Below are positions 1 through 7,893 of a DNA stretch of 64,000 bases, piece by piece (positions within the stretch are counted from its first letter, which is position 1; every line of letters begins with the position of its first letter). The DNA comes from Brevibacillus sp. DP1.3A (lineage in GTDB: Bacteria; Bacillota; Bacilli; Brevibacillales; Brevibacillaceae). Where the stretch lies: contig NZ_CP085876.1 in the NCBI RefSeq assembly GCF_013284245.2, forward strand, positions 2,401,001 to 2,465,000. Direction: 5' to 3'. The translations under genes and the position numbers were made by a program. The notes under the pieces are model-generated. The model saw only the letters and a list, made by a program, of their open reading frames with translations. It was not told the DNA's origin and searched no databases.

Positions 1-545
1 CGAACCGATTCCTTTTGCGCAAGTGGATGATCCTTGTGCAGCACCAGCATTAAGCGCTCATCATACAGGGGAAATAATTCGATATCTTCTTCATCGATGA
101 ATTGGTTGGTTATGAGTAAATGCGTATGATACTTCCGCAGTGATTCCTTTACAGCTTTCCCGCTCAACACCTCGATTAGCTTGATGTTAATAGAGGGAAA
201 ACGTCCCTGATATCCGCGAATGACTTTTGGAATCCAATGCTTCACGGACTCAATGATGCCGATGATGAGATCTCCGCTGCCAGTCAGCTTTACTTCTTCC
301 ATCTCTTTTTTCAACATGTTCATTTGGGAAAGAAGCAACAACGATTTCTGATACAAAATTTTACCAGCATCCGTCAATTCCATTTTTCTTGTGTTTCTCT
401 CGAGCAGTGGAGAGCCGACTTCTTGCTCCAGATTTTTAATCGCATTACTTAAGGAAGGCTGTGAAATATGCAGTTTTTGTGCGGCTTTGGAGTAGCTCAA
501 CTGATCACAAACTGTCACAAAATAGTGCAAATGTTTGATGTCCAA
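1..545 (-). CDS. LysR-family transcriptional regulator (3' part cut by window edge)
   Basis: N-terminal part of a LysR-type DNA-binding regulator read on the minus strand. The first ~65 residues form the typical winged helix-turn-helix (DIKHLHYFV..., then SKAAQKLHISQPSLSNAI), followed by the start of the effector-binding domain (LTGSGDLIIGIIES). The only well placed start I see is TTG at 545, behind a GGGTAGG-like ribosome site; no ATG start fits. The C-terminal end lies outside the window. It diverges from the formimidoylglutamase gene, with a LysR-type palindrome between them, so it probably controls hutG-gltS. Family is clear; the target is inferred from position. Confidence 0.85.
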   Translation of the reverse strand, partial: MDIKHLHYFVTVCDQLSYSKAAQKLHISQPSLSNAIKNLEQEVGSPLLERNTRKMELTDAGKILYQKSLLLLSQMNMLKKEMEEVKLTGSGDLIIGIIESVKHWIPKVIRGYQGRFPSINIKLIEVLSGKAVKESLRKYHTHLLITNQFIDEEDIELFPLYDERLMLVLHKDHPLAQKESV

Positions 546-566
546 CTGGATCGCCTACCCTTATTT

Positions 567-581
567 ATAGCTTTAAGCTAT
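567..581. promoter_or_regulatory. LysR-type operator palindrome
   Basis: ATAGCTTTAAGCTAT is a 7+1+7 palindrome and contains the T-N11-A pattern typical of LysR binding sites. It sits between the LysR start at 545 and the hutG start at 656. A TATAAT at 626-631 is a plausible -10 for hutG with a poor -35, as expected for an activator-dependent promoter. The site is visible; its binder is inferred. Confidence 0.55.
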
Positions 582-655
582 CAATTTATTTAAATTATAT
601 ATTAGAAATAATAAGTTTGTCATTATATAATCAATAAACAAAAGGTTCAGAAAGG

Positions 656-1621
656 ATGAATAGCTTGCCAAAGAATGTATCAGCAGATTTGTGGACCGGC
701 CGGACTGACCATACGGAGAGACGAAGCAGTTTTCGCTATCATCAGATTGTAGAAATAACGGACTTGGATATATTGCAAGCTGCTAAGGATCGTACAGTCG
801 CCATCATTGGGTTTGAATGTGAAGAGGGAGTGAGGCGCAATCAAGGACGATTAGGTGCAGCCAAAGCTCCAAACGCAATTCGGCAAGCGCTTGCAAGCCT
901 TCCTTGGAAGGTGGAGGAAGGAAAACGGATTGTTGATGTGGGGAATGTTGCTTGTCCAAACGAAGAGCTAGAAGCTGCCCAGGAAGAATTGGGGAACGCC
1001 GTCTCTGCAATCTTTTCCAAAGCTATGACGCCCATTATTTTAGGTGGAGGCCATGAGACATTGTATGGTCATTACCTAGGTGTCCGAAAGCATATTGGAA
1101 AAGAGGCTTCCTTGGGAATCATCAATATTGACGCTCACTTCGATCTACGTTCCTATGAAGTTCAGCCTTCATCGGGGACGATGTTTCGGCAAATACTAGA
1201 GCATGACAAAAATAGCAGCTATTTTGTGTTGGGGATTCAGCGTTTCGGAAATACGCAGGAGCTATTTGATAAAGCAGACGAGCTCGGTGTCCGTTATGTG
1301 TATGAAGAAGAGATGACAGACGCACGAATGGATGAAATTACTTTATCTGTAAGCGAATTCATCGAGAAACACGATCATGTCATGCTAACGCTATGTACAG
1401 ATGTATTAAACGCAGCTTTTGCACCGGGAGTAAGTGCTCCATCTCCTTTTGGCCTTACACCAATGGTTGTTCGTACTTTGATCCGTACCGTTGCCGCTCA
1501 TAAGAAAACGCTTTCTTTTGATATTTGTGAAGTGAATCCGATTTTAGATGAAAACGGAAGAACAGTAAAGTTAGGTGCTTACTTGACGAATGAAGCCATC
1601 ATGGGATTACTAGAGAACTAA
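656..1621 (+). CDS. hutG: Formimidoylglutamase (arginase/agmatinase family)
   Basis: 321-residue ureohydrolase-fold enzyme, predicted to hydrolyse N-formimidoyl-L-glutamate to glutamate and formamide in histidine breakdown. Visible metal motifs are GGGHE (His133), DAHFD (Asp159, His161, Asp163) and TDVL..AFAPGVSAPSPFG (Asp249). By eye the first Asp of the usual DxDxxD motif is a Cys (LCTDVL), which may be normal for this subgroup. Length fits HutG. It lies 12 nt upstream of a glutamate symporter, which suits a glutamate-related role. An ATG start is used with AAAAGG about 10 nt upstream. Other ureohydrolases such as agmatinase are less likely because of the GVSAP signature. Confidence 0.82.
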   Translation: MNSLPKNVSADLWTGRTDHTERRSSFRYHQIVEITDLDILQAAKDRTVAIIGFECEEGVRRNQGRLGAAKAPNAIRQALASLPWKVEEGKRIVDVGNVACPNEELEAAQEELGNAVSAIFSKAMTPIILGGGHETLYGHYLGVRKHIGKEASLGIINIDAHFDLRSYEVQPSSGTMFRQILEHDKNSSYFVLGIQRFGNTQELFDKADELGVRYVYEEEMTDARMDEITLSVSEFIEKHDHVMLTLCTDVLNAAFAPGVSAPSPFGLTPMVVRTLIRTVAAHKKTLSFDICEVNPILDENGRTVKLGAYLTNEAIMGLLEN

Positions 1622-1633
1622 GGGGAGACAACT

Positions 1634-2821
1634 ATGACGTTAGCACTTAATCAAGTAACGACGATTTTTCTCGCAGTAGCACTTCTCGTATTAGGTACAT
1701 TCCTCGTAAGAAAGGCTAGTTTCTTGCAAAAGTTTTGTATCCCGGCACCAGTGGTTGGGGGCTTGTTGTTCGCTGTCATTGCAACGGCTTTGAAAGCGAC
1801 CGGAATTTTACAAATTACATTGGATACTTCCTTGCAAAGCTTGTTCATGCTCACGTTCTTTACTACCGTTGGATTGGGAGCGAGCTTTAAGCTGATCAAG
1901 CTTGGCGGTAAGCTGCTCGTTATTTACTGGATCGCCTGTGGATTTCTGGCTTTGGCACAAAACGTAATTGGTGTGTCTTTGGCTTCAGTATTCGGCATTC
2001 ATCCATTGATTGGGATGATGGCAGGGGCTGTTTCCATGGAAGGTGGACATGGAGCGGCTGGCGCTTTTGGACAAACGCTTGAGGACATGGGCATTCAATC
2101 TGCGTTGGCGGTTGGGATCGCAGCAGCTACCTTTGGTCTCGTAGCAGGGGGCTTGGTTGGCGGACCCACTGTGAAATATTTGATTACCAAATACGATCTG
2201 AAGCCGACGGAAACGGAAGAAGTAGTAGAGACAGTAGAAGAAAAAGGACAACCAATTAACTCGAATACCTTCTTCATCCAAGTCCTGTTGATTACATTCT
2301 GTATGGCATTGGGAACGTATTTGGGAGAGCTGTTCTCGACTGCAACCGGATTTGTTTTGCCAGGATATGTGGGAGCGATGTTTGTAGCGGTGATTGTCCG
2401 TAACATCGTAGACAAGCTCAATCCAAAGGCAATCGACATGAAGAGCATCAACCTGATCAGTGACGTGACGCTCGGAATCTTCCTGTCCATGGCACTGATG
2501 AGTATTAAGCTGTGGGAAGTTGCAGATCTTGCGCTTCCAATGCTAGTCACCGTGTTTGTTCAAGTAGTATTCATCGTTTTGTTTGGGATTTTCGTCCTGT
2601 TCCGTTTGCTTGGCAAAAACTACGACGCCGCAGTCATGGTCGCAGGCTTTACAGGACATGGTCTGGGCGCTACACCAAACGCAATGGCGAATATGGCGGC
2701 AGTAACAGGAAGATTTGGTCCTTCGAGAAAAGCATACCTAGTCGTTCCGATCGTAGGTGCCTTCCTGATTGACGTGTTCGCGATGCCGATCATTATTACC
2801 ACGATTAATTTGTTTAAATAA
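1634..2821 (+). CDS. gltS: Sodium/glutamate symporter GltS
   Basis: 395-residue polytopic membrane protein, close to the ~400 residues usual for GltS. About ten to twelve hydrophobic segments are visible, with the family re-entrant loop signatures GAVSMEGGHGAAGAFG (around residue 131) and GFTGHGLGATPNAMANM (around residue 337). It takes up glutamate driven by the sodium gradient. It follows hutG by 12 nt with GGGGAGA as ribosome site, so both form one operon: a formimidoylglutamate hydrolase beside a glutamate transporter. A terminator follows directly. Confidence 0.92.
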   Translation: MTLALNQVTTIFLAVALLVLGTFLVRKASFLQKFCIPAPVVGGLLFAVIATALKATGILQITLDTSLQSLFMLTFFTTVGLGASFKLIKLGGKLLVIYWIACGFLALAQNVIGVSLASVFGIHPLIGMMAGAVSMEGGHGAAGAFGQTLEDMGIQSALAVGIAAATFGLVAGGLVGGPTVKYLITKYDLKPTETEEVVETVEEKGQPINSNTFFIQVLLITFCMALGTYLGELFSTATGFVLPGYVGAMFVAVIVRNIVDKLNPKAIDMKSINLISDVTLGIFLSMALMSIKLWEVADLALPMLVTVFVQVVFIVLFGIFVLFRLLGKNYDAAVMVAGFTGHGLGATPNAMANMAAVTGRFGPSRKAYLVVPIVGAFLIDVFAMPIIITTINLFK

Positions 2822-2830
2822 AGACGATTC

Positions 2831-2876
2831 AAAAATCCCTTCATGCTGGAGAAAGTCGAGCTGGAGGGATTTTTTG
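2831..2876 (+). terminator. Rho-independent terminator after gltS
   Basis: AAAAATCCCT at 2831-2840 pairs with AGGGATTTTT near 2865-2875, ending in a T run. Confidence 0.75.
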
Positions 2877-2949
2877 TGCTTATGTTCACTCTGACCTACT
2901 ATCTACGCCTAGAATTCTACAAATAATAGAAAGAAAAGGAAATGATTTC

Positions 2950-3000
2950 TTGACTGTTCGCATCTTGTTTGTATATATTTATATAAGAACGTACGTTCTT
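2950..3000 (+). promoter_or_regulatory. Promoter with perfect 16-bp palindromic operator
   Basis: TTGACT (2950-2955) is followed after 16 nt by TATATA (2972-2977). Right at the predicted transcription start lies AAGAACGTACGTTCTT (2985-3000), a perfect palindrome of the kind bound by TetR-family repressors. The likely target is the FAD oxidoreductase gene, giving it a ~280-nt leader. No TetR gene is nearby, so the repressor would be encoded elsewhere. Confidence 0.6.
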
Positions 3001-3058
3001 GTTTTGGTATCTTTGCAAATACAATTTCACCCAAAAACACAAATTTAAGGGTGGAGAT

Positions 3059-3163
3059 GTGGAATTCCGGTTTGGTAAGAGACAGCAGGAAGGGGCTGAA
3101 AAGGGGCATCAACTCAGAGGCAAATTTGAGGCACTGGTGCAGAGCCAAAGTTTGCACAAGTAG
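3059..3163 (+). CDS. Possible 34-residue leader peptide
   Basis: GTG-started frame inside the long leader of the FAD oxidoreductase gene, preceded by AAGGGTG five nt upstream. The peptide is charged (VEFRFGKRQQEGAEKG...) and has no recognisable family. A second overlapping ATG frame (3056) is equally open, so coding is unproven. Listed because the leader is otherwise unexplained. Confidence 0.2.
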   Translation: MEFRFGKRQQEGAEKGHQLRGKFEALVQSQSLHK

Positions 3164-3276
3164 AAGCTAATACAAAATTATTTATTTTATTTTTGCGAAA
3201 ATTGTAACCTATTGTCATTTTTTGCGTATTAATTGGCAGAAACAACCAAAAAGTAGAAAATGTGGAGGGAAGAAGA

Positions 3277-4851
3277 ATGAGAGAACTTCATGCTGATGTG
3301 GTAATTATTGGGGGAGGTACTGGTGGCTGCGCAGCAGCACTGGCAGCAGCAAAATCAGGAAAATCAGTCATTATGACGGAAGAAACCGATTGGATTGGCG
3401 GTCAATTTACGAGCCAAGCGGTACCGCCAGATGAGCATCCATGGATCGAACAGTTTGGTTGCACGCGAAGCTATCGTACATTCCGTGACAGCGTGCGTGA
3501 CTATTATCGCAACCATTATCCAATGACGGCAGAAGCACGTGTCATCCCGAATCTTGACCCTGGTAATGGTTCCGTAAGTCGACTTTGCCATGAACCAAAA
3601 GTAGCGCTCGCTGTTTTTTATCAGATGCTTGCTCCTTATATTAATAGTGGTAGACTTACTATTCTGACGAATAACAAGCTGCATGCCGTTCGCATGGCTG
3701 GCGATAACGTACTGTCGATCACAGTAGAAGATCAGAAGCATCATGATTTTCATGAACTGGTAGCACCTTATTTCTTGGATGCGACAGAATGTGGAGATGT
3801 GCTCCCACAAGCCGGCGTTGAATACGTGCTTGGCGCTGAATCAGTCGATCAAACAGGGGAGCCAAATGCTGTTGTCGGGCCGCCACAGCCAAATGATATT
3901 CAGGCGTTTACGTATTGCTTTGCCATGGATTATTTGGAGGGAGAAAATCATACGATTGCCAAACCAGAAACGTATGACTTCTGGCGAAACTACAAAGCAG
4001 ATTTCTGGCCGGACAAGCTGCTTAGCTGGACAGGCTCCAATCCGCGAAATACTGCTGAATCCGTACGATATGAGCTGTTCCCGGGTACTAAATATTTTCC
4101 GCTCTTTACGTATCGTCAGATTGCTGACCCGAAAAACTTCCAAACCGGATTGTACAAGAGCGGCGTAACGACCGTTAACTGGCCGCAAAATGATTACTGG
4201 CTCGGTTCGATCATTGATGTGCCAGAGGAAGAGCGTCAGCGTCACCTCTACGGCGGTAAACAACTGAGTCTCTCCCTTCTGTATTGGATGCAAACAGAGG
4301 CTCCTCGCCCAGATGGTGGACAAGGGTATCCAGGACTGCGATTGCGCAAGGATGTAATGGGAACAGAGGATGGACTGGCGATGTATCCTTATATTCGTGA
4401 ATCCCGCCGGATCAAAGCCGAATTCACCGTTTTGGAGCAACATGTGAGTGCATTTGTCCGCAATACAGGCAAAGCAGAAGCCTTCCATGATTCCGTTGGG
4501 GTCGGCAGCTACCGAATCGACCTGCATCCGAGCACAGCAAACCGCAATTACGTTGATGTGTCTACCTATCCGTTCCAAATTCCGTTGGGCAGCTTAATCC
4601 CTGTGCGTGTAAATAACCTGCTGCCAGCGGGCAAAAATCTTGGGGTTACGCATATTACAAATGGATGCTTCCGTCTCCACCCAGTAGAGTGGAACGTCGG
4701 TGAAGTAGCTGGCTATTTGACAGCTTATTGCTTGCAATATGGCCTGACTCCACGCGCTGTCCGAAATACTCCTGATGAGCTGAAAAAGTTCCAAGCTTTC
4801 TTGTACGCGGAAGGCGTAGAGTACTTCTGGCCAACGATGTACGCAGTGTAA
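3277..4851 (+). CDS. FAD-dependent oxidoreductase (FAD_oxidored family)
   Basis: 524-residue flavoprotein. Residues 5-50 form the ADP-binding Rossmann fold: VVIIGGGTGGCAAALAAA, then E-rich strand and TDWIGGQFTSQAVPPDEH. A conserved DATECGDVLPQAG segment lies near residue 172 and a second flavin-contact region (IPVRVNNLLPAGKNLGVTH) near 450. The substrate cannot be predicted. The start is ATG 3277 because GGAGGG at 3264-3269 precedes it; a longer GTG frame from 3262 would include that site. The gene stands alone between a palindromic operator and a strong terminator. Confidence 0.82.
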   Translation: MRELHADVVIIGGGTGGCAAALAAAKSGKSVIMTEETDWIGGQFTSQAVPPDEHPWIEQFGCTRSYRTFRDSVRDYYRNHYPMTAEARVIPNLDPGNGSVSRLCHEPKVALAVFYQMLAPYINSGRLTILTNNKLHAVRMAGDNVLSITVEDQKHHDFHELVAPYFLDATECGDVLPQAGVEYVLGAESVDQTGEPNAVVGPPQPNDIQAFTYCFAMDYLEGENHTIAKPETYDFWRNYKADFWPDKLLSWTGSNPRNTAESVRYELFPGTKYFPLFTYRQIADPKNFQTGLYKSGVTTVNWPQNDYWLGSIIDVPEEERQRHLYGGKQLSLSLLYWMQTEAPRPDGGQGYPGLRLRKDVMGTEDGLAMYPYIRESRRIKAEFTVLEQHVSAFVRNTGKAEAFHDSVGVGSYRIDLHPSTANRNYVDVSTYPFQIPLGSLIPVRVNNLLPAGKNLGVTHITNGCFRLHPVEWNVGEVAGYLTAYCLQYGLTPRAVRNTPDELKKFQAFLYAEGVEYFWPTMYAV

Positions 4852-4855
4852 GCGG

Positions 4856-5464
4856 TTAGACCATCTGATTGCCTGAGTTCGGGATTTCACCGAACTCAGG
4901 TTTTTTCATGGATAGCGGGCAATCAACCAACCGCAAGATTTCCTCGACAGTTTCCTGAGGTGTCTGCTCGGAAGAATCGATCCACATGCCGAGCTTTGGT
5001 GTTTCGGTCTGCAAAATTTTATTGAGGTGGGGAATCGTCCAAGCACCATACCCTGATTTGGAACGGGAAGCCTCTCTCTCTTCAACCGCTTTTTCATTTG
5101 GCGTGAGTACTACAACATACAACGGACGGTTCCGAATCATTTCAACAAATTCGCTCAAAAAGCGGCCGATCACAACATCCTGTACAACGACATTAAATCC
5201 TTCTTCAAAAAAAGTGTCTGCCGTAGAGGCAGCTATTTTGTAGCGCAACCACAACTGACGAATGGCTTCTTCTGACGGTTCGGGCATATATTCCTCTCTA
5301 TCATTTACAATCATTCGTCGGAACGAATCACCTCGTAGATGAACGCCTCGATTTAGCTTTTCAGCAAGTAACTGAGCTACTGTTGATTTACCAGAAGCCA
5401 TAATCCCTGTAACGAGAAAAATACATCTGTCTGGAGCGTGAAGATTGGCATTCTCTTGCAACAT
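4856..5464 (-). CDS. P-loop NTPase/kinase of the AAA_33 or zeta-toxin type
   Basis: About 202 residues. Walker A GIMASGKST lies near the N-terminus, followed by LRGDSFRRMI (a kinase-like Asp and Arg pair) and a VVQDVVIGRF strand. This resembles small chloramphenicol-phosphotransferase or zeta-toxin-like kinases that phosphorylate small molecules. Three consecutive ATGs occur at 5470, 5467 and 5464; the last is best spaced from AAGGTGGG. A longer frame from 5494 is possible. The last ~12 codons encode the bidirectional terminator hairpin. No antitoxin-like gene adjoins it, so a toxin role is unsupported. Confidence 0.75.
   Translation of the reverse strand: MLQENANLHAPDRCIFLVTGIMASGKSTVAQLLAEKLNRGVHLRGDSFRRMIVNDREEYMPEPSEEAIRQLWLRYKIAASTADTFFEEGFNVVVQDVVIGRFLSEFVEMIRNRPLYVVVLTPNEKAVEEREASRSKSGYGAWTIPHLNKILQTETPKLGMWIDSSEQTPQETVEEILRLVDCPLSMKKPEFGEIPNSGNQMV
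4872..4906. terminator. Bidirectional terminator inside the end of the opposing gene
   Basis: CCTGAGTTCGG (4872-4882) and CCGAACTCAGG (4890-4900) form a perfect 11-bp stem with a 7-nt loop, followed by TTTTTT. It ends the + strand oxidoreductase gene and also encodes residues near the C-terminus of the minus-strand kinase. Confidence 0.9.
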
Positions 5465-5651
5465 CATCATCCCACCTTGCTTATTCGATGTCATGTGAGT
5501 CTATATGGTAATCATTGGATAATCCTTAGCTTTTTGAATCATAACATGGCGGTCATGAAAACGCGATTTAGAAAATGAAGCACAAATAGGATAATATTTC
5601 TACGTGTCGAAAAAGGAAGTACAGTCACACCAAAATGAGGGGGACTTTATC

Positions 5652-6125
5652 GTGATAGGTCCTATTTTTTTGCGAGGGGAATTAATAGAGAGATTTCAGG
5701 AGCATCTATTGAATGTGCCTTATTATCTGGTGATTCATCAAGGAATAAGCTGCGTTGACAACGCAATGAAGAAGGTAAGCACCGATGATGTAAATGAGAT
5801 CATCAATCAATTTGTACAGGCTCGTTTCCCTATTGTTTGTTCTGCTGGGAGTAAAAGCTCCATACCATTTTGGGACTATCATCTCGCCTTACAATACGAC
5901 GAGGAGAAGAGAACAGCTATCATCCGCGAGCTCCTCGTGCGTGAACCAAACCAGGATCATTGTAGAAATGCGTTGCTCATGGCGTATTATTTATTGGTGA
6001 ATCCGAAGATGGGTGTAGAAAGGATACAAGCCCCCATGAATCTGTCCAATTTGGCTGATTGCAAAGAATTTGAAGATATCTTTTTTGAGTTCATTCCACA
6101 CCAAAACATCACATATTTTTCTTAG
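5652..6125 (+). CDS. Hypothetical protein
   Basis: 157-residue soluble protein (MIGPIFLRGELIERFQEHLLNVPYY...). I do not recognise a family. The GTG start at 5652 is chosen because TGAGGGGG lies 8 nt upstream; the frame is open back to 5604. No signal peptide or membrane segment is visible. It precedes the DUF3238-like gene by 30 nt in the same direction and may be co-transcribed with it. Confidence 0.6.
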   Translation: MIGPIFLRGELIERFQEHLLNVPYYLVIHQGISCVDNAMKKVSTDDVNEIINQFVQARFPIVCSAGSKSSIPFWDYHLALQYDEEKRTAIIRELLVREPNQDHCRNALLMAYYLLVNPKMGVERIQAPMNLSNLADCKEFEDIFFEFIPHQNITYFS

Positions 6126-6155
6126 AAGAACAATAACACATGGAGGTTCCAATGT

Positions 6156-6752
6156 ATGGTAAACCTGATCAAAATTAGAGCGAGTGTATTTATCCCCCTG
6201 TCATGGACGGAACCAAGGACCGATCCGCAAACAGGAAAAATCATTCAATTCGAAGGCGATTCACGTGAATTTACCCCTTATGCCGTTAACACGATGCGTT
6301 CTAGAGTGGAGCAAGAGGTTGTCGTAGACTTTTTGAAAAAAGAAATTTTTAGTTATCAGAACACGGGAATCACAACAGAGAAGATCACGAATCCTGATGG
6401 ATCGATTCAGCTGAGAAAAGGAAAAGCGAGTACAGAGGGCATTTTGTGCAGGAATATGGTATGGAAGTCGGATGAAGAAGTGAGCTTTGAAATGAGCGCA
6501 AGTGCGAGTAATCCCCTGAATGAGCATGCGCCTCCGGTTGACTACTTCATATCGGTAACGGCGAAAAGGGATGGGCTTGTACAAATCGAAGGAGCGCATG
6601 ATGGCTTCCCTTGCTTTGAATTTTATAAGCAAGCGGATTTTGGGCCGTTTGAAACGATTTATACCCATGATTTCCGAGTAACAGGTGATACTCCGGCAGC
6701 CTTGGGTGGAGAGATGGAATATCATTTTCGTAAGATTCTGTCGTGCGAATAG
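6156..6752 (+). CDS. DUF3238-like protein
   Basis: 198-residue protein starting VNLIKIRASVFIPLSWTEPRTDPQTG, then GDSREFTPYAVNTMRSRVEQEVVVDF. This pattern matches my memory of the DUF3238 family of Bacillales, whose function is unknown. No signal sequence or metal motif stands out. GGAGG lies 7 nt before the ATG. A good terminator follows. The family call is from memory and could not be checked. Confidence 0.65.
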   Translation: MVNLIKIRASVFIPLSWTEPRTDPQTGKIIQFEGDSREFTPYAVNTMRSRVEQEVVVDFLKKEIFSYQNTGITTEKITNPDGSIQLRKGKASTEGILCRNMVWKSDEEVSFEMSASASNPLNEHAPPVDYFISVTAKRDGLVQIEGAHDGFPCFEFYKQADFGPFETIYTHDFRVTGDTPAALGGEMEYHFRKILSCE

Positions 6753-6770
6753 ATGGCGCAAGTTTAAAAC

Positions 6771-6792
6771 CTTGATAAATCAAGTTTTTTTC
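6771..6792 (+). terminator. Rho-independent terminator
   Basis: CTTGAT (6771-6776) and ATCAAG (6779-6784) enclose a very short AA loop and are followed by seven T. Ends the 5652-6752 unit. Confidence 0.6.
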
Positions 6793-6879
6793 TTTTTGTG
6801 ATGCGCGGATTCAAAAATAATTTCCAAATGACGAGATGTTTTTTTCTTCCAGACGCGTGGGAAGTTCCCATTCAGATAG

Positions 6880-6910
6880 AAAAATAATAGGCAAAGATGG
6901 TTTTTTGCCT
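6880..6910 (-). terminator. Terminator of the 28-residue membrane peptide gene
   Basis: On the minus strand AGGCAAA and TTTGCCT (6904-6910 and 6889-6895 on the plus strand) form a stem followed by ATTATTTTT. The stem overlaps the stop codon of the small gene at 6910-6996. Confidence 0.6.
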
Positions 6911-6996
6911 CATTTCACTCTGCTTTCCTTCCACCAGTAGAACAATGTTGTCACGACAAAAATACCGATCAATACCATCGTCAAAAAAGGAGTCAT
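6910..6996 (-). CDS. Small single-pass membrane protein (28 residues)
   Basis: Reads MTPFLTMVLIGIFVVTTLFY then WWKESRVK. One transmembrane helix covers residues ~4-20, followed by a Trp pair and a positively charged tail, so the C-terminus should face the cytoplasm. GGGAGG lies about 8 nt upstream of the ATG and a terminator hairpin overlaps the stop. The longer minus-strand frame through 6872-7192 is in another phase and looks non-coding. The combination of ribosome site, helix and terminator makes a real gene likely, but no family is recognised. Confidence 0.5.
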   Translation of the reverse strand: MTPFLTMVLIGIFVVTTLFYWWKESRVK

Positions 6997-7260
6997 AGCT
7001 AGGAGCCTCCCGATTCAGCAATCCCAATGAATATTTCGTAAAACCGCGAGTAGCCAAAAAGTGCCACGCCAAACTACGCGGCTCATCTTGACTGGGATCA
7101 AACGTAAACGTTTTGGGTGGGCTGAATTGGCTAGATATCTTTACGATCCCATTGCTTCTACTTCTTGTCCTTCCTATAATAAACCATATCATTCTCTAGA
7201 TGATGAAAGGGAGTAGGCACCAAAAATCTCCCATCCTACGTTTTCGAGGAGGTTCTTATC

Positions 7261-7830
7261 GTGAGTAATCCGACTATGTTCGATCAATTCCCTGTCATCG
7301 AAACAGACAGGTTGATCCTTCGCCAACCTGATCAACAAGATTTAGAAGATATTTTTGAAGTGTTGTCACATGAAGATGTGGCGAGATATGTAGGGATAGC
7401 GAGGTTTCAATCGATAGCAGATGCTGAAAATGAACTTCGATGGTATCGAGACTTATTTGAACAAAAACAGGGACTCAGGTGGGCGGTTACGGACCGTTCC
7501 ACTGGAAAATTTCTTGGCAGCTGCGGCTACAAGCATTACCATGCTGTACATAACAAAGCGGAGATTGGCTATGATCTGAATTTTTCGTGGTGGAATAAGG
7601 GGATCATGTCGGAAGCAATGCGGCCCATTATCGCGTACGGGTTTACGCATATGCACCTAAACAGAATAGAAGCAGAGGCAGATACGCGAAATACGGCATC
7701 TATCCATTTGCTCAAAAAATTTGGCTTTCAAGTGGAAGGAATCCATCGAGAAACGGAATTTGAAAATGGGATGTACATTGATCTTGTGAAGCTGGCGTTG
7801 CTTCGAAAAGATTATGAATTGAATTCGTAA
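7261..7830 (+). CDS. GNAT acetyltransferase, RimJ/RimL type
   Basis: 189-residue N-acetyltransferase. The N-terminal TDRLILRQPDQQDLEDIFEVLS is typical of the ribosomal-protein-acetylating subgroup. The acetyl-CoA site region is DLNFSWWNKGIMSEAMRPIIAYGF and the C-terminal strand is NTASIHLLKKFGFQVEGI. The GTG start at 7261 has GAGGAGG nine nt upstream. It would transfer an acetyl group to a protein N-terminus or a small amine; the substrate is unknown. Confidence 0.88.
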   Translation: MSNPTMFDQFPVIETDRLILRQPDQQDLEDIFEVLSHEDVARYVGIARFQSIADAENELRWYRDLFEQKQGLRWAVTDRSTGKFLGSCGYKHYHAVHNKAEIGYDLNFSWWNKGIMSEAMRPIIAYGFTHMHLNRIEAEADTRNTASIHLLKKFGFQVEGIHRETEFENGMYIDLVKLALLRKDYELNS

Positions 7831-7845
7831 AAGAATCGATAAGCG

Positions 7846-7893
7846 GCGGGGGAATGTACGGAATTTTTCATCGTACAGACCCCCGCTCATTTT
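7846..7893. terminator. Terminator shared by convergent genes
   Basis: GCGGGGG...GTACG pairs with CGTAC...CCCCCGC around the loop at 7861-7870. It separates the GNAT gene (+) from the amine oxidase (-) and abuts the latter's stop codon. Confidence 0.65.

Noticed and set aside
4856..5464. Zeta-toxin/antitoxin module
   Set aside because: Only the kinase-like protein is present; neither neighbour resembles an antitoxin and both are on the other strand with separate signals.
6872..7192. 106-codon minus-strand reading frame
   Set aside because: No ribosome site, low-complexity basic composition, and it overlaps out of phase the better supported 28-residue membrane gene.
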